From: Oscillospiraceae bacterium
GTDB lineage: Bacteria; Bacillota; Clostridia; Oscillospirales; Oscillospiraceae
Direction of reading: 5' to 3'
DNA: 50,005 nt
Assembly (NCBI GenBank): GCA_031262065.1
Contig: JAISIK010000039.1
Span: forward strand, 1-50,005
Shown here: in pieces, positions 1 through 8,517 of the stretch
Layout of the letters: every line of letters begins with the position of its first letter
How positions within the stretch are numbered: position 1 is the first letter of the stretch
Notes under the pieces: model-generated
Told to the model about the DNA's origin: nothing
Seen by the model: only the letters and a program-made list of their open reading frames with translations
Database searches by the model: none
Position numbers and translations under genes: made by a program

Positions 1-382
1 GCGTTTCCGCCCGGAACACTAAAATCCATTCACCGAATAATTCGCTCTAGCTTTTACTCTTAGAATTTCTTCGTTGGCTATTTCTTGACATTCGTTGAAC
101 TTTGTATTCTGTATCTGTCTTTAGGCACTTGCGCTTCCGCGCACGCCGTCCAATCCGCAAACCTCTCGGCTCGCAAATCTTCCGACTCTCGCCGTCCGAC
201 CCGCAAACCTCTCGGCTCGCAAATCTTCTGACTTTCGCCCGCCGACCGATTTTCCTACCAAGCTCAACGCAAAAAACAACTTCGATCTTTACTAAATCAA
301 AATCGTCTCTGGTGTTTCGTTCATGTTTCTCGTTGTTTAATTTACAAGGTGCATGCGCCACCCCTCGCGGAACAGCTTCCAT
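1..382 (-). other. Probable rRNA operon leader, rRNA gene off the left edge
   Basis: This stretch is noncoding. Read on the minus strand it starts just downstream of a strong promoter (383-411). About 22 bases into the transcript it carries TGCACCTTGTAAA (353-341), which resembles the boxA-like antitermination motif of clostridial rRNA leaders and spacers. A 46-bp tandem repeat follows, then A-rich sequence up to the window edge. Open frames exist on both strands, but they are Arg/Lys/Ser-rich, lack ribosome binding sites and look like no protein. I infer a pre-rRNA leader; the 16S or 23S gene would lie just left of position 1. No mature rRNA sequence is recognised inside the window, so the identification rests on promoter and leader architecture only. 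Confidence 0.4.
145..236. repeat. Two tandem copies of a 46-bp unit
   Basis: Copy 1 (145-190) and copy 2 (191-236) are directly adjacent and differ at only a few positions, all of them transitions. A partial third start (GCCCGCCGACC) follows at 237. The unit lies inside the presumed leftward leader and contains CTCGGCTCGCAAATCTTC in both copies. It is too short and has no spacers, so it is not a CRISPR. Confidence 0.8.
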
Positions 383-411
383 ATAGTATCACTGCATACT
401 ATCGTTGTCAA
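383..411 (-). promoter_or_regulatory. Strong sigma-A promoter with UP-like A tracts, leftward
   Basis: On the minus strand a perfect TTGACA (411-406) is followed by 17 bp and TACTAT (388-383). Immediately upstream on that strand lie A/T-rich tracts (about 412-450), as in UP elements of rRNA promoters. It drives the leftward leader described for 1-382. Confidence 0.6.
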
Positions 412-508
412 GAAATAATTTTCTTTTTTTCGCTGTTTTTGCAAAAAAATGCCTGGATCTTCCTGCATCGTGTAAAATTCCATTATTTTCCATGGATATT
501 TCTTTTAC

Positions 509-537
509 TTGCAAAATTATCGCCGTGCATTTATGAT
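509..537 (+). promoter_or_regulatory. Sigma-A-like promoter of the SLH/peptidase gene
   Basis: TTGCAA (509-514), 17 bp, TATGAT (532-537). The ribosome binding site AAGGTG (562-567) and the ATG at 573 follow at suitable distances. Confidence 0.5.
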
Positions 538-572
538 AGATATATCCTGATTTCGACAAAGAAGGTGCTTTT

Positions 573-2030
573 ATGCGCAATCGAATCCTAGCTGCTATTC
601 TCGGAGCATTGCTGCTCTTAGCGGCGATTCCTACGGCGAAAGCCGCGGCGTTTACGGATATTGACGGTCACTGGGCCGCGCCGTACATAGAAAACGCCGT
701 ATCGCAAGGGCTGTTTAACGGCGTATCCGACAGCGAGTTTTCCCCCGAGAGCACGATGACGCGCGGGATGTTCGTAACGGTTCTCGGGCGTGTAGATGCG
801 GTGGAGACCTTTTTCTGGGGCAGCACAGGCGCGCCCGCATTTTTCAAAGACGTTTCTCGCAATCAATATTATGCCCCCTATATCAGCTGGGCGGTTTGCA
901 CCGGCTTCGTTGACGGCATGGGCGGCGGAAAATTCGAGCCGAACGGCAGCATCACGCGTGAGCAGATGGCAAAGCTGATCGCCCTTTTTGCTTCTCAGCA
1001 AGGCTATACGCTCGCGGACTCCACGGAAGAAGGTTTGGTCATCCCCGACGCCTTTTCAGACAGTGACGAAATATCCGGCTGGGCGGCAGACAGCGTTGAA
1101 GCCCTGCGAAAGACAGGTCTTCTGCGCGGCTCGCGCAACGCAGACGGCACTTACGCCTTCCGCCCGAAGGACACCGCAACCCGCGCGGAGTGCGCAGCCG
1201 TTTTCTGCCGCCTTGTAGCTGCATTGCAGCGACCGAACACGCAGCCCGTCACTGCGCAGAACATTTCCCTGAGCGCAGCGCAGGTAACCGTACAGATCGG
1301 AGAATCCTACCCGCTCGCAGCCACCGTTGAGCCGACAAATGTAACAAACCCGCACGTTGCGTGGCACTCCTCCAACGAGTCGGTTATTACGATTAGTGGC
1401 AACGGTCAAGCAACCTGCGTCGGCTGCGGGACTGCAACCGTCACAGCCTACGCCTCGAACGGTCTGCGCGCCTCATGCAATTTTGTTTGTGAGGGCACTT
1501 TGGCGAGCGCAGACGAGAGCTATAATGAAAAGTGCATGCGCCTCTTCGGCGAGGTCGTCAACGACCCGCGCGTATATTACGCGTCAGCGGGACAAGCTGC
1601 GGCGCAGGCTGACATGGTGCCGATTTCGATTTTGGTTTGGGATTTCAACAGCGCGGGTGAAAAAGTGACCAAAACGATGTGGCTGGACGTCCATAAAAAC
1701 CTCGTGCCGACCGTGAAGGCGATTTTCGAGGAGATTTATAACGGTGAAGAGCAGTTCCCCATTCACGCAGTCGGCGGCTTCCGCTGGGGCAGCGGCAAAT
1801 CCGAACACAATATCGGCGCAGCCATAGACATTAACCCCGAAGAGAACTATTACTGCGACCCGAACGGCAACGCCATCGTCGGCAAATACTGGAAGCCGGG
1901 CGAAGACCCCTATTCGATTCCGCCGAACGGCGACGTTGTCAATGCCTTTGCAAAATACGGCTTCACGCAGGGCATCTACTGGCGCAGCGGGTATAAGGAT
2001 TACATGCACTTCAGTTATTTTGGCACATAA
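573..2030 (+). CDS. SLH-anchored VanY-type D-Ala-D-Ala carboxypeptidase
   Basis: The predicted product is a secreted 485-aa cell-wall enzyme. Residues 1-25 form a signal peptide ending near AKA. Three SLH motifs follow (about 27-74, 90-145 and 158-215), expected to bind secondary wall polymers. A BIG2-type Ig-like domain covers about 228-305. The C-terminal part (about 330-485) matches the D,D-carboxypeptidase/VanY (peptidase M15) fold: the SEHNIGAAIDI motif has the SxHxxGxAxD arrangement of zinc ligands, and the terminal MHFSY supplies a further His. The likely reaction is cleavage of the terminal D-Ala or a stem-peptide bond. The start is fixed by AAGGTG five bases before ATG. The gene is monocistronic, ending in a hairpin at 2048-2077. 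The exact bond cut is inference. Confidence 0.82.
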   Translation: MRNRILAAILGALLLLAAIPTAKAAAFTDIDGHWAAPYIENAVSQGLFNGVSDSEFSPESTMTRGMFVTVLGRVDAVETFFWGSTGAPAFFKDVSRNQYYAPYISWAVCTGFVDGMGGGKFEPNGSITREQMAKLIALFASQQGYTLADSTEEGLVIPDAFSDSDEISGWAADSVEALRKTGLLRGSRNADGTYAFRPKDTATRAECAAVFCRLVAALQRPNTQPVTAQNISLSAAQVTVQIGESYPLAATVEPTNVTNPHVAWHSSNESVITISGNGQATCVGCGTATVTAYASNGLRASCNFVCEGTLASADESYNEKCMRLFGEVVNDPRVYYASAGQAAAQADMVPISILVWDFNSAGEKVTKTMWLDVHKNLVPTVKAIFEEIYNGEEQFPIHAVGGFRWGSGKSEHNIGAAIDINPEENYYCDPNGNAIVGKYWKPGEDPYSIPPNGDVVNAFAKYGFTQGIYWRSGYKDYMHFSYFGT

Positions 2031-2047
2031 ATATATACGCGTGACGT

Positions 2048-2077
2048 GAGGGAGTCCGCCGAAAGGCGGACTCCCTC
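2048..2077. terminator. Hairpin between convergent genes
   Basis: A perfect 13-bp stem with a GAAA tetraloop sits between the stops of the genes at 573-2030 and 2120-3241. The T tract after it is weak (AATTTAT). It probably serves both directions. Confidence 0.65.
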
Positions 2078-2119
2078 AATTTATAATGTAGAAAACCATG
2101 GGTTTCGGTTTGCGTACAA

Positions 2120-3241
2120 CTACCCTACGCGGACGATGCAGGTATAGCTCTTGCCTGCGTAGGACACGGTTACCTCCGCAATTCCCGCGGACAAACCCGT
2201 AATCTCGACGCCGTTGACGGAACAGACGCTCAGCTTATCACACGAATAAACGCCGCCGGAAACGCGCTCGCCGTTGCTGTCAATCAGCCGCAAATTGAAG
2301 CTCTCGCCGATTGCGATCGTCACGTCCGTGTGGGTTAGGTGATAGTCGCCCTCTGTAGTAGATGTAAAGTCACAAGTAACGGTGGCGGCGATTTTCTTCC
2401 CGTCCACCTCCGCCGTAATCTGCGTTGTGCCGCTGCCGACTGCGGTGACCTCGCCGTCCTCGTCAACCGTCGCAACCGCTGTATCCGCGCTGCTCCAAAT
2501 CACACTTGCATCCTCGGGCAAGTTGGTAACTGACAAACGCGCGGTTTCATTCGGAAGGGAAAACGCCAAGTCGTCCTGCGACAATTCAGGTACATATTCT
2601 TCTTCTTTGAAATTACAAGTGACCGTGCAGGTCATGCTCAGCTTGCCGCAGGTGACCGTGATAAATGCCTCGCCCGGCGCGAGCGCGGTAATATCGACCG
2701 TGACAGATTTTTGACCCTGCCCGGAGGCTTGGCTTCCCTCGGAAACAAAGGCAATCTCGCCGTTGGAGCTGCTGAAGTTCACCGGCTCTTCGCAGCTGCT
2801 GTTGATTGCGGCAATCAGTACCTTTTTCTGCCCCGCCTCGGTGAATTCGATTTCCTCGGGTGTGATATTTAGGAATGTGCAGGTCGGGTCGTCATCCTGA
2901 TACAGTTCTTCCTGTATGCGGGTATCGCTGTTCATAAAATCTTCCAAGCCCGGCCACCAGCCGAGCATGTCCCCGATAAAGTAGGTCAGCACGAACACCG
3001 CCAGCGACAGAAATACCACGATTGCCACATGCAGTTTCTTGGGGACGTCCTTTTCCGCCTCAAATTTTCCCTTCTTTTTCGCGCCGTGCCGACGCTTTTT
3101 GCGCTCAGAATCTGAAATTCGCCGTCTTCTTTGCGGCAGATCCTCTTCAAAGTCCTGCGCCTCGCTGCCGCACAGGGGGCATTTCCCCTTGTCCGCGCTG
3201 TAAATTGTGCCGCAATAGGCACATACAATTTTGTTATCCAT
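2120..3241 (-). CDS. Zinc-ribbon, single-TM protein with BIG2 Ig-like repeats
   Basis: This is a 373-aa protein of unknown function. The N-terminus carries a zinc ribbon (CAYCGTIY...CPLCG, Cys pairs near residues 8/11 and 21/24), then a basic stretch, one membrane segment (about residues 70-92) and an extracellular part with at least two BIG2-like domains. The clearest lies around residues 215-290, with WSSADTAVATVDEDG. A cytoplasmic zinc ribbon joined to external Ig-like domains suggests a membrane sensor or scaffold; that is inference. The only in-frame ATG is at 3241, because an in-frame TAA lies nine codons upstream. The only good Shine-Dalgarno (AAGGAG, 3274-3269) is 27 bases away, across a 17-base hairpin. 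The gene is divergent from the pseudokinase gene. Confidence 0.7.
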   Translation of the reverse strand: MDNKIVCAYCGTIYSADKGKCPLCGSEAQDFEEDLPQRRRRISDSERKKRRHGAKKKGKFEAEKDVPKKLHVAIVVFLSLAVFVLTYFIGDMLGWWPGLEDFMNSDTRIQEELYQDDDPTCTFLNITPEEIEFTEAGQKKVLIAAINSSCEEPVNFSSSNGEIAFVSEGSQASGQGQKSVTVDITALAPGEAFITVTCGKLSMTCTVTCNFKEEEYVPELSQDDLAFSLPNETARLSVTNLPEDASVIWSSADTAVATVDEDGEVTAVGSGTTQITAEVDGKKIAATVTCDFTSTTEGDYHLTHTDVTIAIGESFNLRLIDSNGERVSGGVYSCDKLSVCSVNGVEITGLSAGIAEVTVSYAGKSYTCIVRVG

Positions 3242-3248
3242 ATTCTCT

Positions 3249-3265
3249 GCATCCGAAACGGATGC
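3249..3265 (-). promoter_or_regulatory. Hairpin between Shine-Dalgarno and start codon
   Basis: Minus-strand GCATCCG-TTT-CGGATGC is a perfect 7-bp stem. It lies between AAGGAG (3274-3269) and ATG (3241-3239). Folding it out cuts the spacing from 27 to 10 bases, close to optimal. Confidence 0.5.
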
Positions 3266-3435
3266 TTACTCCTTTCTCATACGCAATTTCTTATCAACTA
3301 ACATATTTCTACATTTTTCATCATACCATTGTTTGGGGAAATATACAATATTCTTATTGCTTTTTCGGAAAAAATAATATAGTATATAATTGCGTGAATT
3401 TGAGTTTATCCTCATATATAAAGGAGGCGAATTCC

Positions 3436-6384
3436 ATGTCCGAATTAAAATTGCTTTCCCCACTGCTCGACAACATGTCCGTTCTCGGAGAAATCCCCGG
3501 GCAAAGCGGGTGCTACAGCCTGCGCCATAACCCTTCCGGGAAAGCGTTTGCAGTGAAGCACATTTCTATTCCCGAATCGGACAAACAAGTACGTGCGCTG
3601 ATCCTCACGGGCGCATACCCCGACGACGAAGCGGTGCATGCCTATTACGGCACGGTGGTCGAGGCGATTAAGTCTGAGCTTGATATCGGGCTGCAGCTTG
3701 CACAAAGCGGAAGTTTTTTCGCAGCGCACGCCTATCAGGCAGAGCCGAAGGAATCCGGCGTGGGCTACGACCTGTATATTCTGTATCCGCAGCAGGCTTC
3801 CCTTGCAGCGTATCTGAAAGATAACGCCATGACCAATCTGCGCGCGGTGAATTTGGGCATTGATTTGTGCAGTGCTCTGATCTCCTGCCGCGAGGCGGGT
3901 TACCTCTTCGGAAACCTGACGCCGGAGAATGTCTCCTTAACAGCGTCCGGGCGCTTTCAGATCGGCGGGCTGGGTCTATCCCCGCTTGAGGATTTGCAAT
4001 ATGCCTCCATCCCCGAGAATTACATCGGCGCTTACGCCGCGCCGGAGCTTTCGGATATCGCAGCCTCCCCGAACGAAACGATTGACCTCTATGCGCTGGG
4101 CATGATTCTCTATCGGATTTATAACGGTAACCACGGTCCTTTCGAGGATGAGAATACCAACGCGCAGATGGCAGACAAACTCCGCCTTTCCTGCAAAGCG
4201 CCGCCCACGCCGATTTTTGCGGACTATGAGCTGGCTGCGATTATTCTCAAGGCCTGCGCGCCCCTGCGCGAAAACCGCTACCAATCCCCCGATGAGATGA
4301 AGCAGGCGCTGACCTACTACATGCAGAGAAACGAAGTTTCGGACACCCTCATCGTCCCGCCGCTGATTGTGCCGGATGAGCCGGTTATAGACGAGGTGGC
4401 GGCAGACCCGGAGCCGGAAGAACCCATCCGCTTTACAGATGTAGACACGCTGGGCGAGGACTTCCGCAATAGCTTCGCGCCGGACTTATCCGGCAGCGGC
4501 ACGCAGGATGACATTGAAGAAGAACTTCCCCCGGCTCCGGCACCGAGCGCAAAAAGCAAGCCGCAAGAGGAGAGCAAGCAGGAGGAACAAACGGGTGCAT
4601 TGCGCTTTGCAGTCGCTCCCACGGACTCCCCTGTCGATGAGGCGCAGCCTACGCCCAAACTGACCATCAAGGCTGTGGAATACGCCGAGGCGGATGCGTT
4701 TGATCCCGATCAGCTTGATTTGGACGCGCTGCTTGCCTCTGTGTCTGACGTTGTCAGCGAAAACGAAGTGCCCGAAGAGGCGACGGAAACTGCGGAAGCG
4801 CCCGACGACACAGCCCGGAATGACTACGTAGATATTTACGACGAAGAAACCCCGGAGAAGCCGAAAAAGAAGGGGAAAAAGCGCATCATACTCGTCGTTG
4901 TGCTTGCCTTGCTTCTTGCAATCGGCGTCGGCGCATACTTCTTTATTGACAATTATTATGTAAACATCAGCGCGCTGCGCGTTGCGCGCTGCACCGCGCA
5001 GGAAATCAGCATCGAAGTAAAGACGACGGCTGAACCCGACAGCTTCACGCTCTCCTGCACGGATATGTACGGCAATTCCCTCCCCGCCACGAAAAACGGC
5101 GGCAATTACACCTTCGGAAACCTGACAGAAAATACGCAGTACACCATTACCGTCACCGCAGCAAAGGGGCATAAGCTCACCGCTTCAAGCGCGAGCACGC
5201 TCAGCGTAACAACCCCCGAATCCACCGAAATCACCGCCTTCACCGCAGGCGTCGGCGAGGCTGACGGCGATGTGCTGCTGACCTTTAGCTACGATGGTCC
5301 CGCGCCCGCGCAGTGGGAGATTTCCTACAGCAACGAAGACGGCTCTCACAAGGGAAACGCAACAACAGACAAAACACAGGCGAATATCAGCGGGCTGCGC
5401 CTCGGCGACAACTACACCTTCACCCTCGAAAGCAGCGGCGATATTTACCTTTCCGGGCAGATAACAACCAACTTTACGCCCACGGCAATCATCCGCGCGG
5501 ATAAGCTGAACGTAGCCTCTATCAGCGGCAAAACCGTGACGGTTACGTGGGAAACCGGCGAAAACCTGCCGCAGAATTGGACCGTCAGCTGCGCTGCGCC
5601 CGGCTTCTCGCAGGTCAATGAAACCGTTACGGAAAACACCTTCTCCGTCGATGTCCCCGACCTGACGCGGGAGTATACTTTCACGGTTTCAGCCGAAAAT
5701 ATGCCTGAGCCGCTTTCCCTGACGCTGCCCGCTAACCCGATCGTCGTTTCCAACCTTGACGCGAGTATCGACGACGACGGCAATATTACGCTCGCTTGGG
5801 AAACCTCTTCCGGCGAGCCCGCAGGCGGCTGGTATGTAACCTACGGCGCAACCGCCAGCCTGCACGACCCTGCGCTCATCGAGGCGACGGAAAACACCAT
5901 CACGCTCGGCAACATCATCCCCGACGCCGAGTATACGCTCTCTTTGCAGCCCGCAGACGGCGCAAGCGCTTTCGGAGTAACCGAAACGACTGTCAAAAGC
6001 CCCGCAGGCGGCACATTCGACGCCTACGGCGTAAAGCCTGCCGGCATCTACACCTCCCTGTGGGAGAAGCCCGGCGCTGCAGTTTGGGACTATCGCAACT
6101 TGAGCAATCAAAAAGCCACCTTCTCCGTTGAGGAAGAGATTGCCTTGTGTCTGGAAGCGACCGCGAAAAACGCCTCCGACGACACGATTTGGCTGCTCTA
6201 TGTCATCCGCGATTCCGAAGGCAATCCCGTCAGCGACGCCTCGAAAACCTGCGCTTGGGACGAAATGTGGTACAACCGCCGCCACACCAGCACCGCGCCG
6301 AATCCGGGTGTTGCAGGCGAATACACCTTAGAGATTTATGTAAACCGCCAACTGCTTGCAACCGCCAAATTTACCATCGCATAA
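3436..6384 (+). CDS. Transmembrane pseudokinase with fibronectin-III-like ectodomain
   Basis: This 982-aa protein starts at 3436, preceded by AAGGAGG. Residues about 15-300 form a protein-kinase-like domain. Lys41 (AVKHI), the Asn of TPEN (165), an APE-like AAPEL and the DLYALGMILY helix are kept. The HRD Asp is replaced (FGN, 158-160) and DFG has become GLG (178-180), so catalysis is unlikely. An acidic low-complexity linker (about 310-480) leads to one membrane helix (about 482-508). Outside lie several beta-sandwich repeats resembling fibronectin type III (about 510-860) and a C-terminal domain of about 110 residues. The layout recalls PrkC-type receptor kinases, but without PASTA repeats. 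I infer a signalling or scaffolding receptor. The gene is divergent from the zinc-ribbon gene. Confidence 0.75.
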   Translation: MSELKLLSPLLDNMSVLGEIPGQSGCYSLRHNPSGKAFAVKHISIPESDKQVRALILTGAYPDDEAVHAYYGTVVEAIKSELDIGLQLAQSGSFFAAHAYQAEPKESGVGYDLYILYPQQASLAAYLKDNAMTNLRAVNLGIDLCSALISCREAGYLFGNLTPENVSLTASGRFQIGGLGLSPLEDLQYASIPENYIGAYAAPELSDIAASPNETIDLYALGMILYRIYNGNHGPFEDENTNAQMADKLRLSCKAPPTPIFADYELAAIILKACAPLRENRYQSPDEMKQALTYYMQRNEVSDTLIVPPLIVPDEPVIDEVAADPEPEEPIRFTDVDTLGEDFRNSFAPDLSGSGTQDDIEEELPPAPAPSAKSKPQEESKQEEQTGALRFAVAPTDSPVDEAQPTPKLTIKAVEYAEADAFDPDQLDLDALLASVSDVVSENEVPEEATETAEAPDDTARNDYVDIYDEETPEKPKKKGKKRIILVVVLALLLAIGVGAYFFIDNYYVNISALRVARCTAQEISIEVKTTAEPDSFTLSCTDMYGNSLPATKNGGNYTFGNLTENTQYTITVTAAKGHKLTASSASTLSVTTPESTEITAFTAGVGEADGDVLLTFSYDGPAPAQWEISYSNEDGSHKGNATTDKTQANISGLRLGDNYTFTLESSGDIYLSGQITTNFTPTAIIRADKLNVASISGKTVTVTWETGENLPQNWTVSCAAPGFSQVNETVTENTFSVDVPDLTREYTFTVSAENMPEPLSLTLPANPIVVSNLDASIDDDGNITLAWETSSGEPAGGWYVTYGATASLHDPALIEATENTITLGNIIPDAEYTLSLQPADGASAFGVTETTVKSPAGGTFDAYGVKPAGIYTSLWEKPGAAVWDYRNLSNQKATFSVEEEIALCLEATAKNASDDTIWLLYVIRDSEGNPVSDASKTCAWDEMWYNRRHTSTAPNPGVAGEYTLEIYVNRQLLATAKFTIA

Positions 6385-6394
6385 GGCGAATCAT

Positions 6395-6411
6395 CGATAG
6401 GAAACCTATCG
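6395..6411. other. Small inverted repeat between pseudokinase and decarboxylase operon
   Basis: CGATAGG-AAA-CCTATCG is a perfect 7-bp stem 10 bases after the pseudokinase stop codon. No T tract follows on either strand, so a terminator role is doubtful. Confidence 0.35.
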
Positions 6412-6490
6412 GTTGGAATATGTATGCCGCGTGGCATTCCCCGCGTTCGCAAAAATAAGGCGCAAAACCGCCAAAGCAAGGAGGAAGACA

Positions 6491-6751
6491 ATGGAAAACT
6501 GGTTCGTTGTGGTATTGGGATTGGCAGCCGTTTTTGTCGTGCTGTTTCTCATCATTCTGCTGTGCTACCTGCTGCCGCTCATCTCCAAAGCAGGCGCAAA
6601 AAAGGAAGAAGATGCGCAGCCTGCCGCCCCTGTTGCAGATGCCGCAATCTCTAACCGCGCGCAGTTCATCGCTGCCGTTTCGGCTGCAATCGCTGAGTAC
6701 AGCGGCACGGATTCGTCGGGAATTCGTATCGTGTCCGTAAAAAAACTGTAG
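6491..6751 (+). CDS. oadG: Na+-translocating decarboxylase gamma subunit (OadG-like)
   Basis: This 86-aa protein has an N-terminal membrane helix (residues 5-31, FVVVLGLAAVFVVLFLIILL), an Ala/Pro-containing linker and a short soluble tail. That is the usual build of the small subunit that anchors sodium-pump decarboxylases and binds the alpha subunit. The start at 6491 is set by AAGGAGG seven bases upstream; an upstream in-frame ATG has no such site. It is the first gene of a tight four-gene operon with the biotin carrier, beta subunit and carboxyltransferase. The sequence of this family is poorly conserved, so the call leans on topology and context. It ends with TAG. Confidence 0.78.
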   Translation: MENWFVVVLGLAAVFVVLFLIILLCYLLPLISKAGAKKEEDAQPAAPVADAAISNRAQFIAAVSAAIAEYSGTDSSGIRIVSVKKL

Positions 6752-6778
6752 ATTGATACATGAAAGGTTGACATAATT

Positions 6779-7111
6779 ATGAAAAAGTACCGTGTAAATG
6801 TGAATGGCTCTGCCTACGAAATCGAGATTGAAGAAATCTCTGCCTCCGCAGCCCCGGTTGCTGCGCCCGCTGCGCCGGTCTCCGCCGCTCCCGCAGGCGG
6901 CGCCGCCGTCAAGTCCCCGATGCCCGGCACAATCCTTGACGTAAAGGTGCGCGAAGGGCAGAGCGTGAAGAAGGGCGACACCCTCTTCATCCTTGAAGCC
7001 ATGAAAATGGAGAACGAAATCCCCGCGCCCGTTGACGGCAAAATTGCAGGTCTGCGCGCGCGCAAGGGCGACAGCGTCGAAACAAATGCCCTGTTCTGCA
7101 CAATCGTGTAA
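6779..7111 (+). CDS. Biotin carboxyl carrier protein of the decarboxylase
   Basis: This 110-aa protein has an N-terminal strand region (1-20), an Ala/Pro-rich flexible linker (21-43) and a biotinyl domain (44-110). The domain carries the canonical EAMKMEN motif, with Lys76 as the biotin attachment site. It shuttles the carboxyl group from the carboxyltransferase (8518-9951) to the membrane beta subunit (7135-8505), where decarboxylation drives sodium export. In many oxaloacetate decarboxylases this domain is fused to the C-terminus of the alpha subunit. Here it is separate, as in glutaconyl-CoA and methylmalonyl-CoA decarboxylases. Confidence 0.9.
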   Translation: MKKYRVNVNGSAYEIEIEEISASAAPVAAPAAPVSAAPAGGAAVKSPMPGTILDVKVREGQSVKKGDTLFILEAMKMENEIPAPVDGKIAGLRARKGDSVETNALFCTIV

Positions 7112-7134
7112 GCGGCATTTCGTGGTGAATTACT

Positions 7135-8505
7135 ATGAAAAATAAGAAACGGTCTCTGGTTGCCCTGCTGGTTCTCGCATGCCTCGTTTGCATGCTGATT
7201 ACCGTGGCATACGGCACGGAAGCAGAGCCAAACAGCTCCTTTTCGAGCGAAGAAACAGCCGCTATGGTTTCCTCTGCTTCGCCCGAAGGAAAAACAAACA
7301 GCGAAGCGCTCAGCAGTTTCCTCGGCGATACCGGCTTTGCCCGCATTGCCAACAGCATCAAAACGGAATGGAAATCCATCGTCATGATTCTCGTTTCCTT
7401 CTTGCTGATGTACCTTGCAATCGGCAAGGGTTTCGAGCCGCTGCTGCTGCTGCCGATTGCCTTCGGCGTACTGCTGACGAATCTGCCCGGCATCGGCATG
7501 TACCACTCGGAAATTTTCGAGGGCGGGCATGTCAACTGGGGCGTCTTCGCCAGCGGCGAAGGCTTTGGTCTGATTGATATTCTGTATCTGGGCGTGAAGC
7601 TGGGCATTTACCCCTGCCTCATTTTTGTCGGCGTGGGCGCGGCTACGGACTTCGGTCCGCTGATTGCCAACCCGAAGAGCCTGCTCTTGGGCGCTGCCGC
7701 GCAGCTGGGTATTTTTATCGCCTTCCTCGGCGCATTGGCTCTCAATGCGCTGGGCGTCCCGGGTCTTGAATTCACGCAGAAGATGGCTGCCTCTATCGGC
7801 ATCATCGGCGGCGCAGACGGTCCGACTGCGATTTACGTCACCTCTACGCTTGCGCCTTCCCTGCTCGGTCCGATCGCCATTGCAGCCTATTCCTATATGG
7901 CGCTTGTTCCCGTTATCCAGCCGCCCATCATGCGCGGGCTGACGACGAAGAAAGAACGCGCCATTCGCATGGATAACCTGCGCACCGTCTCCAAAACAGA
8001 GAAAATCATCTTCCCGATTGCGGTTACCGCTTTCGTCGCGCTGCTCGTTCCGAGCGCAGCGCCGCTGGTCGGCTGCCTGATGCTCGGTAATCTCCTGCGT
8101 GAATGCGGCGTAACAGACCGTTTGGCGAAAACCGCGCAGAACGAGCTGATGAACATTGTCGTTATCTTCCTCGGCATCTCCGTGGGCGCAACCGCAAAGG
8201 CAGCGTCCTTCCTCGAACCGAAGACGCTCGCAATCCTTGCGCTGGGCGTTATTGCCTTTGCATTCGGCACTGCCGGCGGCGTTCTGTTCGCGAAATTTAT
8301 TAACCTCTTCTCGAAGAAGAAGATTAACCCGCTTATTGGCTCTGCCGGTGTTTCCGCAGTGCCGATGGCGGCGCGTGTATCGCAAAAGGTCGGGCGGGAG
8401 TCTGACTCCGGCAACTTCCTGCTGATGCACGCCATGGGTCCGAATGTCGCCGGTGTTATCGGCTCTGCCGTTGCGGCGGGTGCATTCATCGCCCTATTCG
8501 GCTAA
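7135..8505 (+). CDS. oadB: Na+-translocating decarboxylase beta subunit (OadB/GcdB family)
   Basis: This 456-aa polytopic membrane protein decarboxylates carboxybiotin and exports Na+. Family signatures are clear: ATDFGPL around residue 170, containing the conserved membrane Asp, and GGADGPT around 225. Multiple hydrophobic helices continue to the C-terminus. Compared with typical beta subunits, it has an N-terminal extension of about 75 residues. This begins with a signal-like helix (residues 6-26), followed by a Ser/Glu-rich stretch before the first conserved helix. Such extensions occur in some clostridial members. The gene lies 23 bases after the biotin carrier and 12 before the carboxyltransferase, so the four genes are probably co-transcribed. 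Confidence 0.92.
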   Translation: MKNKKRSLVALLVLACLVCMLITVAYGTEAEPNSSFSSEETAAMVSSASPEGKTNSEALSSFLGDTGFARIANSIKTEWKSIVMILVSFLLMYLAIGKGFEPLLLLPIAFGVLLTNLPGIGMYHSEIFEGGHVNWGVFASGEGFGLIDILYLGVKLGIYPCLIFVGVGAATDFGPLIANPKSLLLGAAAQLGIFIAFLGALALNALGVPGLEFTQKMAASIGIIGGADGPTAIYVTSTLAPSLLGPIAIAAYSYMALVPVIQPPIMRGLTTKKERAIRMDNLRTVSKTEKIIFPIAVTAFVALLVPSAAPLVGCLMLGNLLRECGVTDRLAKTAQNELMNIVVIFLGISVGATAKAASFLEPKTLAILALGVIAFAFGTAGGVLFAKFINLFSKKKINPLIGSAGVSAVPMAARVSQKVGRESDSGNFLLMHAMGPNVAGVIGSAVAAGAFIALFG

Positions 8506-8517
8506 GGAGGCTTCAAA

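Noticed and set aside
145-236. CRISPR array
   Set aside because: Only two directly adjacent copies, no spacers, no cas genes.
47-386. Overlapping open frames on both strands near the left edge (94-111 residues)
   Set aside because: They are Arg/Lys/Ser-rich, contain the 46-bp DNA repeat, lack ribosome binding sites and overlap each other; the region fits an rRNA leader better.
6814-8430. 538-residue open frame antisense to the decarboxylase genes
   Set aside because: It mirrors three well-supported genes on the other strand; long antisense frames arise from biased codon use. No family is recognisable.
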